This document shows positions 8,354 to 15,527 of a DNA stretch of 22,644 bases, one piece after another. A program made the position numbers and the translations under genes. Each line of letters begins with the position of its first letter. The stretch's first letter is position 1. Below the pieces are notes generated by a model. That model was not told the origin of the DNA and ran no database searches. It was given only the letters and a program-made list of their open reading frames with translations. The stretch covers positions 1 through 22,644 of the forward strand of contig OMSP01000116.1 of NCBI GenBank assembly GCA_900313775.1, given 5' to 3'. Source of the DNA: an uncultured Eubacteriales bacterium (GTDB lineage Bacteria > Bacillota > Clostridia > Lachnospirales > Lachnospiraceae).

Positions 8354-9444
8354 CAGACGTATCGACAGCAGAAGACAAGCGGCTTGTCATTGTGCGTCCG
8401 GTCTGCGAACTGCAGGGGAGGACCGCGCGGATGGAGGAGGTGCTCTCGTCGACGGTAGACAGACTGAGATCTGAGGGGGTGCAGGTGACTGTGGTCGCAA
8501 TGGCATCCGAATTGCAGAGGATCAGCCTGGCCGGTGAGCATGTGCTCTTTGCCATCTGTCTGTCAGAGGCCGGTGTCAATATGGAGTATTATCGGCTGCT
8601 TGAGTATTTCCGCCAACATCCGGATTGTCTGGAGGGCGCTGTCGGCGGGATCATCGTCGACGGCAGCAGCGAGCTGTTTACGAAGGCGTTGGCCAGAAGA
8701 CTGGCTTTTTCAGCCAATATGGCAGGTTGTCTCTTTCCGGGAAAGCCGGTGGTGGAAGCAACCGGTTCGCTTCACAATTTTGATGTTCTCTCCATGGTGC
8801 GGGATGTACCGTCCATGGAAGTGTATAAACAGCAGGTAGAAGAACTGGCGCGCAAACTGATAGATTTCAAATGGCCTCAGGGAGAAGAACGCCTGCGCGT
8901 GCTGGCTGTACATGCCAGTTCCAGAGGCACTTCGAACACGCTGCTCCTCTGGGATAAAGTGCGCAGTTACCTGGAGGACAGGGCGGATATCACAGAGATA
9001 TCGCTGCGCAACGGCAGTATGACTGACTGCCGGGGATGCCGGTATGAGGAATGTCTTCATTTCGGTGAGAATGACGGCTGTTTTTACGGCGGTATCATGA
9101 CGGAGCAAGTATATCCTGCGATCATCAACTGCGATGCGCTCGTGATGATCTGTCCCAATTACAACGATGCGATCGGCGCCAATCTGACGGCTTTCATAAA
9201 CCGGCTGACCGCTATCTTCAGGACGCATGATTTCAGCAAAAAAAGGATATATGCGTTGGTGGTATCGGGATACAGCGGCAGCGATATAGTGGCTGAACAG
9301 GTGATCGGTGCCATCAATTTCAACAAGGCGTTTATCATGCCGGGACACTTTTGTCTGACTGAGACGGCTCATGAGCCGAGGAGTATCCTGAAGGTACCGG
9401 ATATAGACAGGAAAGCGGCACGTTTCGCACAGATTATTCGCTGA
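8350..9444 (+). CDS. Tandem flavodoxin-fold NAD(P)H-dependent FMN reductase-like protein with Cys cluster
   Basis: The 364-residue product looks like two flavodoxin-like halves. The N-terminal half (about 10-165) keeps strands such as LVIVRPV and VGGIIVDGSSELF but lacks a clear flavin loop. The C-terminal half starts at LRVLAVHASSRGTSNTLLLW, a typical FMN phosphate loop of FMN reductases and iron-sulfur flavoproteins. It continues with CRGCRYEEC and a fourth Cys nine residues later (spacing C-x2-C-x4-C-x8-C), then ALVMICPNYNDAIGANLTAFINRL, the usual flavin-site strand. The Cys cluster is reminiscent of Isf-type proteins, but the spacing differs from their compact motif, so an Fe-S cluster is only possible. 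The ATG at 8350 overlaps the upstream stop (ATGA) and has AGGG close by; a TTG at 8326 would add eight residues but is less likely. A strong terminator follows. It is probably a redox partner of the preceding two proteins. Confidence 0.8.
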   Translation: MTDVSTAEDKRLVIVRPVCELQGRTARMEEVLSSTVDRLRSEGVQVTVVAMASELQRISLAGEHVLFAICLSEAGVNMEYYRLLEYFRQHPDCLEGAVGGIIVDGSSELFTKALARRLAFSANMAGCLFPGKPVVEATGSLHNFDVLSMVRDVPSMEVYKQQVEELARKLIDFKWPQGEERLRVLAVHASSRGTSNTLLLWDKVRSYLEDRADITEISLRNGSMTDCRGCRYEECLHFGENDGCFYGGIMTEQVYPAIINCDALVMICPNYNDAIGANLTAFINRLTAIFRTHDFSKKRIYALVVSGYSGSDIVAEQVIGAINFNKAFIMPGHFCLTETAHEPRSILKVPDIDRKAARFAQIIR

Positions 9445-9476
9445 CACAAAAGAGTATTGAATACAGGTCAATATAC

Positions 9477-9522
9477 CGGATCCGCAGTATCTGTCCAGAT
9501 AATACTGCGGATCCGTTTTTTT
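9477..9522 (+). terminator. Strong Rho-independent terminator of the three-gene operon
   Basis: CGGATCCGCAGTAT (9477-9490) is perfectly complementary to ATACTGCGGATCCG (9502-9515), a 14-bp stem with an 11-base loop, followed by seven T (9516-9522). It lies 32 bases after the flavoprotein stop and separates this operon from guaA. Confidence 0.93.
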
Positions 9523-9583
9523 GGTTTGGCTTCTGGACATAAAACACTTGTAAAGCAACGATACAGGCGGAATAAAGATAAAC

Positions 9584-9624
9584 GCATAATAATAAGTGAA
9601 AATAATGACAAGTGCATAATAATA
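9584..9624 (+). repeat. Pair of 11-bp direct repeats in the guaA promoter region
   Basis: GCATAATAATA occurs at 9584-9594 and again at 9614-9624, 30 bp apart (about three helical turns). The second copy sits between the -35 and -10 elements of the guaA promoter. The spacing and position suit a binding site for a dimeric or cooperative regulator, but the surrounding DNA is AT-rich, so chance is possible. The rest of 9523-9682 shows no gene and no recognisable riboswitch. Confidence 0.4.
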
Positions 9625-9633
9625 TAGTATAAT
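9605..9633 (+). promoter_or_regulatory. Candidate sigma-A promoter for guaA
   Basis: ATGACA (9605-9610, 5/6 match to TTGACA), a 17-base spacer and TATAAT (9628-9633) make a good housekeeping promoter. Transcription would begin near 9640, leaving a leader of about 43 bases. TATAGTA (9623-9629) is repeated inverted as TACTATA (9653-9659), a weak candidate operator over the start site. Confidence 0.65.
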
Positions 9634-9682
9634 AAATTGATTTAATGTGGCTTACTATACATAGTTTCGAGAAAGGAACATT

Positions 9683-10675
9683 ATGGGATATTACGAGGAA
9701 AACAAACGACCGGAGAGCATGGAGAGGATCACGACAAAAGAGCAGGCCGAAGCTTTTATCGAAGAGCAGGTCAGCGCGATAAGGGAGCAGGTGGGTGACG
9801 GAAAAGTCCTGTTGGCTCTCTCGGGAGGAGTCGACTCCTCCGTCTGTGCGGCGCTGCTGATCAGAGCGATCGGCGATCAGCTGGTGTGCGTGCACGTAAA
9901 CCACGGGCTGCTGAGAAAAGGTGAGCCGGAGCAGGTCATTCAGGTCTTCAGAAATGAGCTGGGAGCAAATCTGATCTATGTGGATGCGGTCGATCGTTTT
10001 CTGGACAAACTGGAGGGGGTCGATGATCCTGAGGAGAAACGACATATCATCGGCGCGGAGTTTATTGATGTCTTCGCTGAGGAGGCGGCCAAGCTCGACG
10101 GGATCGAATACCTCGGACAGGGGACGATCTATCCGGATATCCTCGAAAGCAAGGACGGCATCAAAGCGCACCACAATGTCGGCGGTATGCCGGAGGAGTT
10201 CGACTTTGAACTTGTCGAGCCGGTGAAACTCCTCTACAAGGATGAAGTGCGTGTCGTCGGTACAGCGCTCGGTCTGCCGGAGAGCATGGTCCAGCGTCAG
10301 CCTTTCCCAGGCCCCGGTCTGGGAGTGCGCTGTCCGGGGGCGATCACTCGCGACAGGCTTGAAGCTGTGCGCGAATCCGATGCCATCCTGCGCGAGGAGT
10401 TTGCAAAGGCCGGGTTGGCGGGGAAAGTCTGGCAGTATTTTACAGTCGTGCCTGATTTCAAATCGACCGGTATTACAGACGGAAAGAGAACTTTTGACTG
10501 GCCCTGCATCATCCGTGCGATCAATACGACCGATGTCGTGGAAGTGAGCGTGGAACATCTGGATCCGGCTCTGATGGACCGCCTGGCTGAGCGCATTACC
10601 GGCGAGGTGGCCGGGATCAATCGTGTCCTCTATGATTTCACACCCAAGCCTCCTGCGACGGTGGAGTACGAGTAA
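9683..10675 (+). CDS. guaA: GMP synthase, ATP-pyrophosphatase subunit only (no glutaminase domain)
   Basis: This enzyme adenylylates XMP and aminates it to GMP in de novo purine synthesis. The 330 residues correspond to the C-terminal two thirds of ordinary bacterial GuaA (about 510-525 residues). The PP-loop is SGGVDSS at 47-53. Other GuaA signatures are VCVHVNHGLLRKGE, LGQGTIYPDILES, KAHHNVGGMPE, LVEPVKLLYKDEVR, RQPFPGPGLGVRC and the C-terminal KPPATVEYE, which matches the usual KPPGTIEWE. The N-terminal glutamine amidotransferase domain is absent, and the 238 bp upstream cannot encode it. The start at 9683 has AAAGGA five bases upstream. The protein either uses free ammonia or works with a separate amidotransferase subunit, as in archaea; none is in the window. 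The permease-kinase gene follows after 46 bp without a terminator. Confidence 0.93.
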   Translation: MGYYEENKRPESMERITTKEQAEAFIEEQVSAIREQVGDGKVLLALSGGVDSSVCAALLIRAIGDQLVCVHVNHGLLRKGEPEQVIQVFRNELGANLIYVDAVDRFLDKLEGVDDPEEKRHIIGAEFIDVFAEEAAKLDGIEYLGQGTIYPDILESKDGIKAHHNVGGMPEEFDFELVEPVKLLYKDEVRVVGTALGLPESMVQRQPFPGPGLGVRCPGAITRDRLEAVRESDAILREEFAKAGLAGKVWQYFTVVPDFKSTGITDGKRTFDWPCIIRAINTTDVVEVSVEHLDPALMDRLAERITGEVAGINRVLYDFTPKPPATVEYE

Positions 10676-10721
10676 AACTGAGTGTAAAGTTATCCGGTAT
10701 TTGAAAGACAGGATATAAGCT

Positions 10722-13511
10722 ATGAAAGAACAACAGGGAAGTATAAGACCATATGACAGGTATCTCTCACCGCTGGATGTTTGGGGACTGTCCTTGGGCG
10801 TCATGGTCGGCTGGGGTGTTTTTGCTATGCCGGGGAATACCTTCCTTCCGGTCGCGGGACCTGCAGGAACGACGATCGCCATGCTGATCGGCATGGTCAT
10901 CATGTTGGTCATAGGCGGCAACTTCTCTTATCTCATGGGGCGTTCGGCGATCACGGGCGGGATCTACACTTATACCAAGGAGGCGTTTGGCCGTGATCAT
11001 GCCTTCCTCAGCTCATGGTTTCTCTGTCTTTCGTATCTGACGATCGTGTTTTTGAACGGCACCGCTCTGTTCATTATTGTTCGTATGCTGCTGGGGAACA
11101 AGATGCATACCAGGTTTACCTACACGATTGCCGGCAATGAGATCCATCCCGCCGAGACCATGGTTTCCGTACTGGTGCTCGTGGGAGTCGGAGTGCTGTT
11201 TGTCTTTGCCAAGCCGCTGTTGCAGCGGCTTCACACAGTCCTCGCCGTATTGCTGTTCGCGGGAGTTGTCGTTGTAGGGGCAATATGTCTTCCGCATGCT
11301 GTCGCAAACGGTGCGCTGACAGAGTTTGGCTCCGGAGGTACCGGCAAAGCATATGGGATCTTCAGTCTTGTGCTCCTGGCTCCGTGGGCCTATGTGGGAT
11401 TTGAGGTCACTTCTTTTGATACGGCTCATTTTAAATTCCCGATCCGCAGGTCAAGATCTATCATGATGTTGTCTATCATCGCGGCGGCTATTGCTTATAT
11501 AGCCATGGTGCTGACCGGTGTAGCAGCGGTTCCGGACGGTTTTTCCTCATGGCAGGAGTATGTCTCTTCTCTTGACAGTATGAGCGGGGTCGATGCCGTG
11601 CCGACTTTTTTCTCTGCAGGTCAGATCATGGGCGCTGCAGGTCTGGTGATCATGACGATCACCGCCGTTGCGGCAATCCTGACAGGTATCATCGGCGGAT
11701 ACCGCGCCACGACAAGGATCCTTTCAACCATGGCGGAGGACAAGATCCTTTCCGAGAGATTCTCAAAAACGACATACAGTATCTTCTTTATCATGGGGAT
11801 CTCCGTCGTGCTCGCATTTCTGGGACGTAATACATTGATGTGGTTTGTTGACCTGACTTCTTTCGGAGCTATCGTGGGATTCGGATACACATCAGCTGCA
11901 GCGTGGAAGATAGCGAGGAGCGAGGGAAAGACAAAGAACGCCGTACTGGGCATCATAGGAACAGTGATCTGTGTTGTGCTTGCTGTCGTTCAGATGGTTC
12001 CGAGGCTCACGGCCATGGAAGCAATGGGCAGTGAAGCGTTTCTCTTATTGTCGCTGTGGTGTCTGCTCGGATTTGTTTTTTACTGGCAGACCATACGCAA
12101 AAGTACTCTGACTGAATTCAGCGGTATATCCACTTCAGGAATCGTCCTGTTCGCTCTGCTGATCTACGCCTCATTGATGTGGATCGCCAAACGTATGATG
12201 TCGCTTCAGACCACGGAAGAGGTGAGATCGGTCCTTGTCGGCGGCGGCGCTGTGCTGTTGCTCATCATATTTGCCGGATTAGCAGTCATGCTCTATGTGC
12301 AGAATATCGTGCGCAAACAACATGAGGCGGCGGAGAGAGAAAAGATACGGGCTGTGGAGGGAAACCTCGCAAAGAGTCAGTTCCTCTTCAATATGTCCCA
12401 TGATATCCGCACTCCGATGAACGCGATCGTCGGGTACACAGAACTCGCCCTGCAGGGGCAGTCAAGTCCTGAAGTGCAGGATTATCTGAAAAAAATAGAT
12501 CTGTCCGGTCAGCATCTCCTGACGCTGATCAATGACATTCTGGAGATGAGCCGGATAGAGAGCGGCAAGCTCGAGCTGGAATACTCGCCTACAGATCTGT
12601 GCGCGGTCTTCGACGGGATGCGGGAACTGTTCTCTGAACAGATGAAACAGAAAGAAATTGATTACTCTGTCCACACCTCACAGGTGAGGGACCGCTATGT
12701 CTGGTGCGACAGAAAAAACCTGAACAGAGTGCTCCTCAACATCTTGAGCAATGCCTATAAGTTCACCCCTGAAGGAGGGACAGTCTCCGCCACGCTATAC
12801 GAGATCGGAGACGGAGAGGACGGCTACGGCTCCTATGAAATGCGTATCCGTGACAGCGGCATCGGCATGTCGCAGAAATTTGTGGAAAAGATGTTCCATG
12901 CTTTCGAACAGGAGCGAAGCTCCACTGCCAGCGGGATCGAAGGGACCGGTCTCGGGCTGGCTATTACGAAGAGCATTGTGGATCTGATGGGAGGAACGAT
13001 CGATGTACTGACCGCTCCCGGCAGCGGCACGGAGATGATCATCCGCCTGAAACTGCGTTTTGCCGGACAGGATGACATTCGTGAAGCAGCGCAGCATGAT
13101 GTTCAGACGGAAGCGATCGATTTCACCGGAAAACATGTGCTGCTCGTCGAGGACAATCTGATCAATATGGAGATCGCAGGCATGATCCTTGATAAGATGG
13201 GATTTGTCATCGACAAGGCTGAAAACGGTCAGGAAGCTGTTGAAAAAGTTGCCGCTTCCGAACCGGGGGAATACGACTTGATCCTGATGGATATCCAGAT
13301 GCCGGTCATGGACGGTTATACTGCTACGAAGAAGATCCGTGAGCTGGCAGACAGTGAGCTGGCAAAGATTCCGATCATTGCAATGACGGCTAATGCGTTT
13401 GATGAAGATAAGCAGGCGGCCAGACAGGCCGGTATGGACGGTCATGTTGCAAAACCGATCGATATTCCGGCCTTGAAGAAGACTATCGCGGATGTGATCG
13501 GCGGGAAGTGA
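10722..13511 (+). CDS. APC-family permease fused to hybrid sensor histidine kinase with receiver domain
   Basis: The 929-residue membrane protein joins a transporter to a signalling kinase. Residues about 15-460 give twelve hydrophobic segments. The first, GVMVGWGVFAMPG, resembles the substrate-binding GxxxGxGIFxxPG turn of amino acid/polyamine permeases. Two more membrane segments (about 467-529) and a short charged helix follow. The HisKA domain has FNMSHDIRTPMNA with phospho-acceptor H560. The HATPase domain shows NILSNAYKF (N box, near 668-678), DSGIGMS (from 711) and GTGLGLAI (741-748). A receiver domain (about 802-929) has the acidic pair VEDN, phospho-acceptor D857 in LMDIQMPVMDG, and K911. 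All catalytic residues are present. It may sense a transported or bound amino acid or amine and relay phosphate through an unlinked HPt protein and regulator; none lies nearby. The start ATG is preceded by AGGAT. It may be cotranscribed with guaA and with the pilus genes 21 bp downstream. Confidence 0.92.
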   Translation: MKEQQGSIRPYDRYLSPLDVWGLSLGVMVGWGVFAMPGNTFLPVAGPAGTTIAMLIGMVIMLVIGGNFSYLMGRSAITGGIYTYTKEAFGRDHAFLSSWFLCLSYLTIVFLNGTALFIIVRMLLGNKMHTRFTYTIAGNEIHPAETMVSVLVLVGVGVLFVFAKPLLQRLHTVLAVLLFAGVVVVGAICLPHAVANGALTEFGSGGTGKAYGIFSLVLLAPWAYVGFEVTSFDTAHFKFPIRRSRSIMMLSIIAAAIAYIAMVLTGVAAVPDGFSSWQEYVSSLDSMSGVDAVPTFFSAGQIMGAAGLVIMTITAVAAILTGIIGGYRATTRILSTMAEDKILSERFSKTTYSIFFIMGISVVLAFLGRNTLMWFVDLTSFGAIVGFGYTSAAAWKIARSEGKTKNAVLGIIGTVICVVLAVVQMVPRLTAMEAMGSEAFLLLSLWCLLGFVFYWQTIRKSTLTEFSGISTSGIVLFALLIYASLMWIAKRMMSLQTTEEVRSVLVGGGAVLLLIIFAGLAVMLYVQNIVRKQHEAAEREKIRAVEGNLAKSQFLFNMSHDIRTPMNAIVGYTELALQGQSSPEVQDYLKKIDLSGQHLLTLINDILEMSRIESGKLELEYSPTDLCAVFDGMRELFSEQMKQKEIDYSVHTSQVRDRYVWCDRKNLNRVLLNILSNAYKFTPEGGTVSATLYEIGDGEDGYGSYEMRIRDSGIGMSQKFVEKMFHAFEQERSSTASGIEGTGLGLAITKSIVDLMGGTIDVLTAPGSGTEMIIRLKLRFAGQDDIREAAQHDVQTEAIDFTGKHVLLVEDNLINMEIAGMILDKMGFVIDKAENGQEAVEKVAASEPGEYDLILMDIQMPVMDGYTATKKIRELADSELAKIPIIAMTANAFDEDKQAARQAGMDGHVAKPIDIPALKKTIADVIGGK

Positions 13512-13532
13512 TTCGAAGATGACGGTGGACGT

Positions 13533-14063
13533 ATGGACAGATCACGCAAAAAACTGAGGAGAACGATCGTAAACACGATCGGTATCGTGGTCGTTGTGGC
13601 CGCCGCTGCGGTCCTCATCTCGGTATTGCTTCTGCCTGTTCTGAGGATCTACGGTGCATCGATGAAAGGGACGCTGGACAACGGAGACCTGGTCGTTTCT
13701 GTCAAAGGCACAAAATTCAAAACAGGTGATATCATAGCGTTTTATTACAACAATGATATTCTCGTTAAACGGGTGATCGGATCTTCCAAAGACTGGGTAG
13801 AGGTAGACCGGGACGGTAATGTATTCGTCAACCAGCAGCTGGTGGAAGAGCCTTACCTGAAAGAGAAGTCTTACGGAGAGCAGTATACAGACATCGCGAT
13901 GCCTTATCAGGTCCCGGAGGGGAAGGTGTTTGTGATGGGAGACAACAGGAGTATATCGATAGATTCGAGGAACAGTAAGATAGGCTGTATATCCTCCGAA
14001 CAGGTGGTTGGTAAGATCGTATTCCGCATCTGGCCGCTGTCCAAGTTCGGAACGGTCAGATAA
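13533..14063 (+). CDS. Type I signal peptidase of the pilus cluster
   Basis: This 176-residue membrane-anchored serine protease removes signal peptides from exported preproteins on the outer face of the membrane. One N-terminal membrane segment (about 15-37) is followed by the catalytic Ser in YGASMKGTL (S43) and the general-base Lys in LVKRVIGS (K79). The later MGDNRSISIDSRN matches the conserved GDNxxxSxDSR box, so all family boxes are intact. It is the short Gram-positive (Sip-like) form. The ribosome site GGTGG four bases before the ATG is weak. The gene sits 21 bp after the permease-kinase and 15 bp before the major pilin, a common place for a dedicated peptidase in sortase-pilus loci, where it helps process or assemble pilins. 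Whether it serves only the pilus cannot be told. Confidence 0.93.
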   Translation: MDRSRKKLRRTIVNTIGIVVVVAAAAVLISVLLLPVLRIYGASMKGTLDNGDLVVSVKGTKFKTGDIIAFYYNNDILVKRVIGSSKDWVEVDRDGNVFVNQQLVEEPYLKEKSYGEQYTDIAMPYQVPEGKVFVMGDNRSISIDSRNSKIGCISSEQVVGKIVFRIWPLSKFGTVR

Positions 14064-14070
14064 AAGGAGG
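14064..14070 (+). promoter_or_regulatory. Very strong ribosome-binding site of the major pilin
   Basis: AAGGAGG (14064-14070) lies eight bases before the pilin ATG, the best Shine-Dalgarno match in the cluster. The neighbouring peptidase has a weak GGTGG site. This suits a shaft protein needed in much larger amounts than its processing enzymes. Confidence 0.75.
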
Positions 14071-14078
14071 CAGAAGAG

Positions 14079-15515
14079 ATGAAAACGACTAAAAAGGTAC
14101 TCGCATTTGTGTTGGCACTGGTCATGGTTTTTGCAGTGAGCGCAGCAGCGTTTGCGGAAGATCCGAATTATGATACCAGCGTCACTGTCACAGGAGTCGA
14201 GCAGGGAAACACCTTGAAGCTGTACAGGATAGCGGAAGCGTCTGTCGGTACAGATAATGTGATCCACTATACGATGGCATCAGGACTGCCCGCAGCTTAT
14301 GACACGGTCGATGAGATCGCTGCTGTCACTGATGCAGATGCAAAAAAGGCGATGGCGAATGCTTTCGCGGAGGCGTTTTACGGAAAAGAAGCTGCTTATT
14401 CAGCGACGGCCGGCAGCGATAAAAAGGCGGCAGTCAGCACGGTTGCTCCGGGATACTATTTCGCTATTGTTTCGGGCGATGCAGACGCGGGGGTGATCTA
14501 TCAGAGCATGTTGATCAATGCCGTTATGCAGGTCGACGGAAACACCTATAAAGCACATGATCCGATCACTGTAGCGGTGAAGAGTGAGACGATCACGATC
14601 ACCAAGACGGAGAACAAGGCGGCAGATGATGATACGCAGGTCGACGCAACAGACAGCTATAACCTGGGATCAGATATCAGTTTCACTATCTCGACTAAGA
14701 TCCCGAATTATCCGTCAAATGCCAAACACGCGGAATTTGTGATCAAAGATACGCCAAACGGACTGGAAGATGCTCTTTCAACAGTAAAGGTCACAGTGGA
14801 CGGTACAGAGACAGCGGCCGGAGCGGAGACGTTTTCAGTTGAAGCCTCCGGTAAAGGGTTTGTCGTCACTTTTACAACGGGTTTTGCCAAGTCCCATGCG
14901 GGTCAAAGCGTTGTCGTCACCTATAAAGGAAAATTGACCGGAGAAGTGTCGACAGCGGGAAAGACGAGCAACACGGCGCAGGTCACTTTCAATCCGAATC
15001 CTTTTGACTCCGGGACTGACAGTATCGAAGATACCGATACCCAGCAGATCTACGGTCTCGTATTTGAGAAGGTCGGTCAGGATGATAAAGCTCTGGAGAA
15101 TGCTGAGTTTGCGCTTCTGGATGCAGACGGAAATGCTGTCAAAGACAAGGACGGCAATGCTATGACATGCACAACAAAGAAAGTGACCATTGCAGGTGAA
15201 GAACATACCTATGTCTGGTTCGAAGGGCTGGCTGCCGGCACGTATACCATCAAGGAGACCAAGGCGCCAGCAGGTTATACTTTGGCGGCCGATACACCGA
15301 TGACAGTAGGAGAGACAGTCTCTACTGCTGACAACCCGGCCACAACGCAGAGGACAGAGAGTTATTATTCTGTCGCAGAAAATACGGTGAAGAATACCAA
15401 GGGTCACGAGCTTCCGGAGACAGGCGGTATCGGCACAAAGATATTCTATATCGCCGGCGGGATCCTGGTGATCGGAGCTCTTTTGCTGATGACAGTCAGA
15501 CGCAGAAAAGGATAG
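14079..15515 (+). CDS. LPETG-anchored major pilin (SpaA/isopeptide-forming fimbrial subunit)
   Basis: The 478-residue exported precursor has a classic signal peptide (KTTKK, hydrophobic core, AAAFA cut after residue 26). An N-terminal pilin domain runs to about 165. A middle fimbrial isopeptide-type domain (about 170-320) contains ITITK with K176 and the closing VTFNPNP strand (N305/N307). A C-terminal SpaA/CnaB domain (about 326-441) has bond-forming K331 in VFEK, catalytic E393 in YTIKETKAPAGY and N439 in VKN. The anchor is LPETG at 445-449, a membrane helix and RRRKG. The position of the usual pilin Lys motif (VYPK) is occupied by VAVK, with K168 as candidate. The cognate class C sortase follows 12 bp later. 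The strong ribosome site and size support a shaft role. Isopeptide residues are assigned by motif, not structure. Confidence 0.93.
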   Translation: MKTTKKVLAFVLALVMVFAVSAAAFAEDPNYDTSVTVTGVEQGNTLKLYRIAEASVGTDNVIHYTMASGLPAAYDTVDEIAAVTDADAKKAMANAFAEAFYGKEAAYSATAGSDKKAAVSTVAPGYYFAIVSGDADAGVIYQSMLINAVMQVDGNTYKAHDPITVAVKSETITITKTENKAADDDTQVDATDSYNLGSDISFTISTKIPNYPSNAKHAEFVIKDTPNGLEDALSTVKVTVDGTETAAGAETFSVEASGKGFVVTFTTGFAKSHAGQSVVVTYKGKLTGEVSTAGKTSNTAQVTFNPNPFDSGTDSIEDTDTQQIYGLVFEKVGQDDKALENAEFALLDADGNAVKDKDGNAMTCTTKKVTIAGEEHTYVWFEGLAAGTYTIKETKAPAGYTLAADTPMTVGETVSTADNPATTQRTESYYSVAENTVKNTKGHELPETGGIGTKIFYIAGGILVIGALLLMTVRRRKG

Positions 15516-15527
15516 GACAGGACGCTG

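Noticed and set aside
9634..9682. Purine riboswitch ahead of guaA
   Set aside because: The leader is only about 43 bases, too short for the three-way junction, and none of the conserved loop sequences is visible.
9445..9682. Hidden glutamine amidotransferase half of GuaA upstream of guaA
   Set aside because: The gap is 238 bp, AT-rich, holds a terminator and a promoter, and has no frame encoding the GATase motifs.
9434..10921. A 495-codon open frame on the minus strand
   Set aside because: It is antisense to guaA and to the start of the permease-kinase, lacks recognisable domains, and the plus-strand genes are unmistakable.
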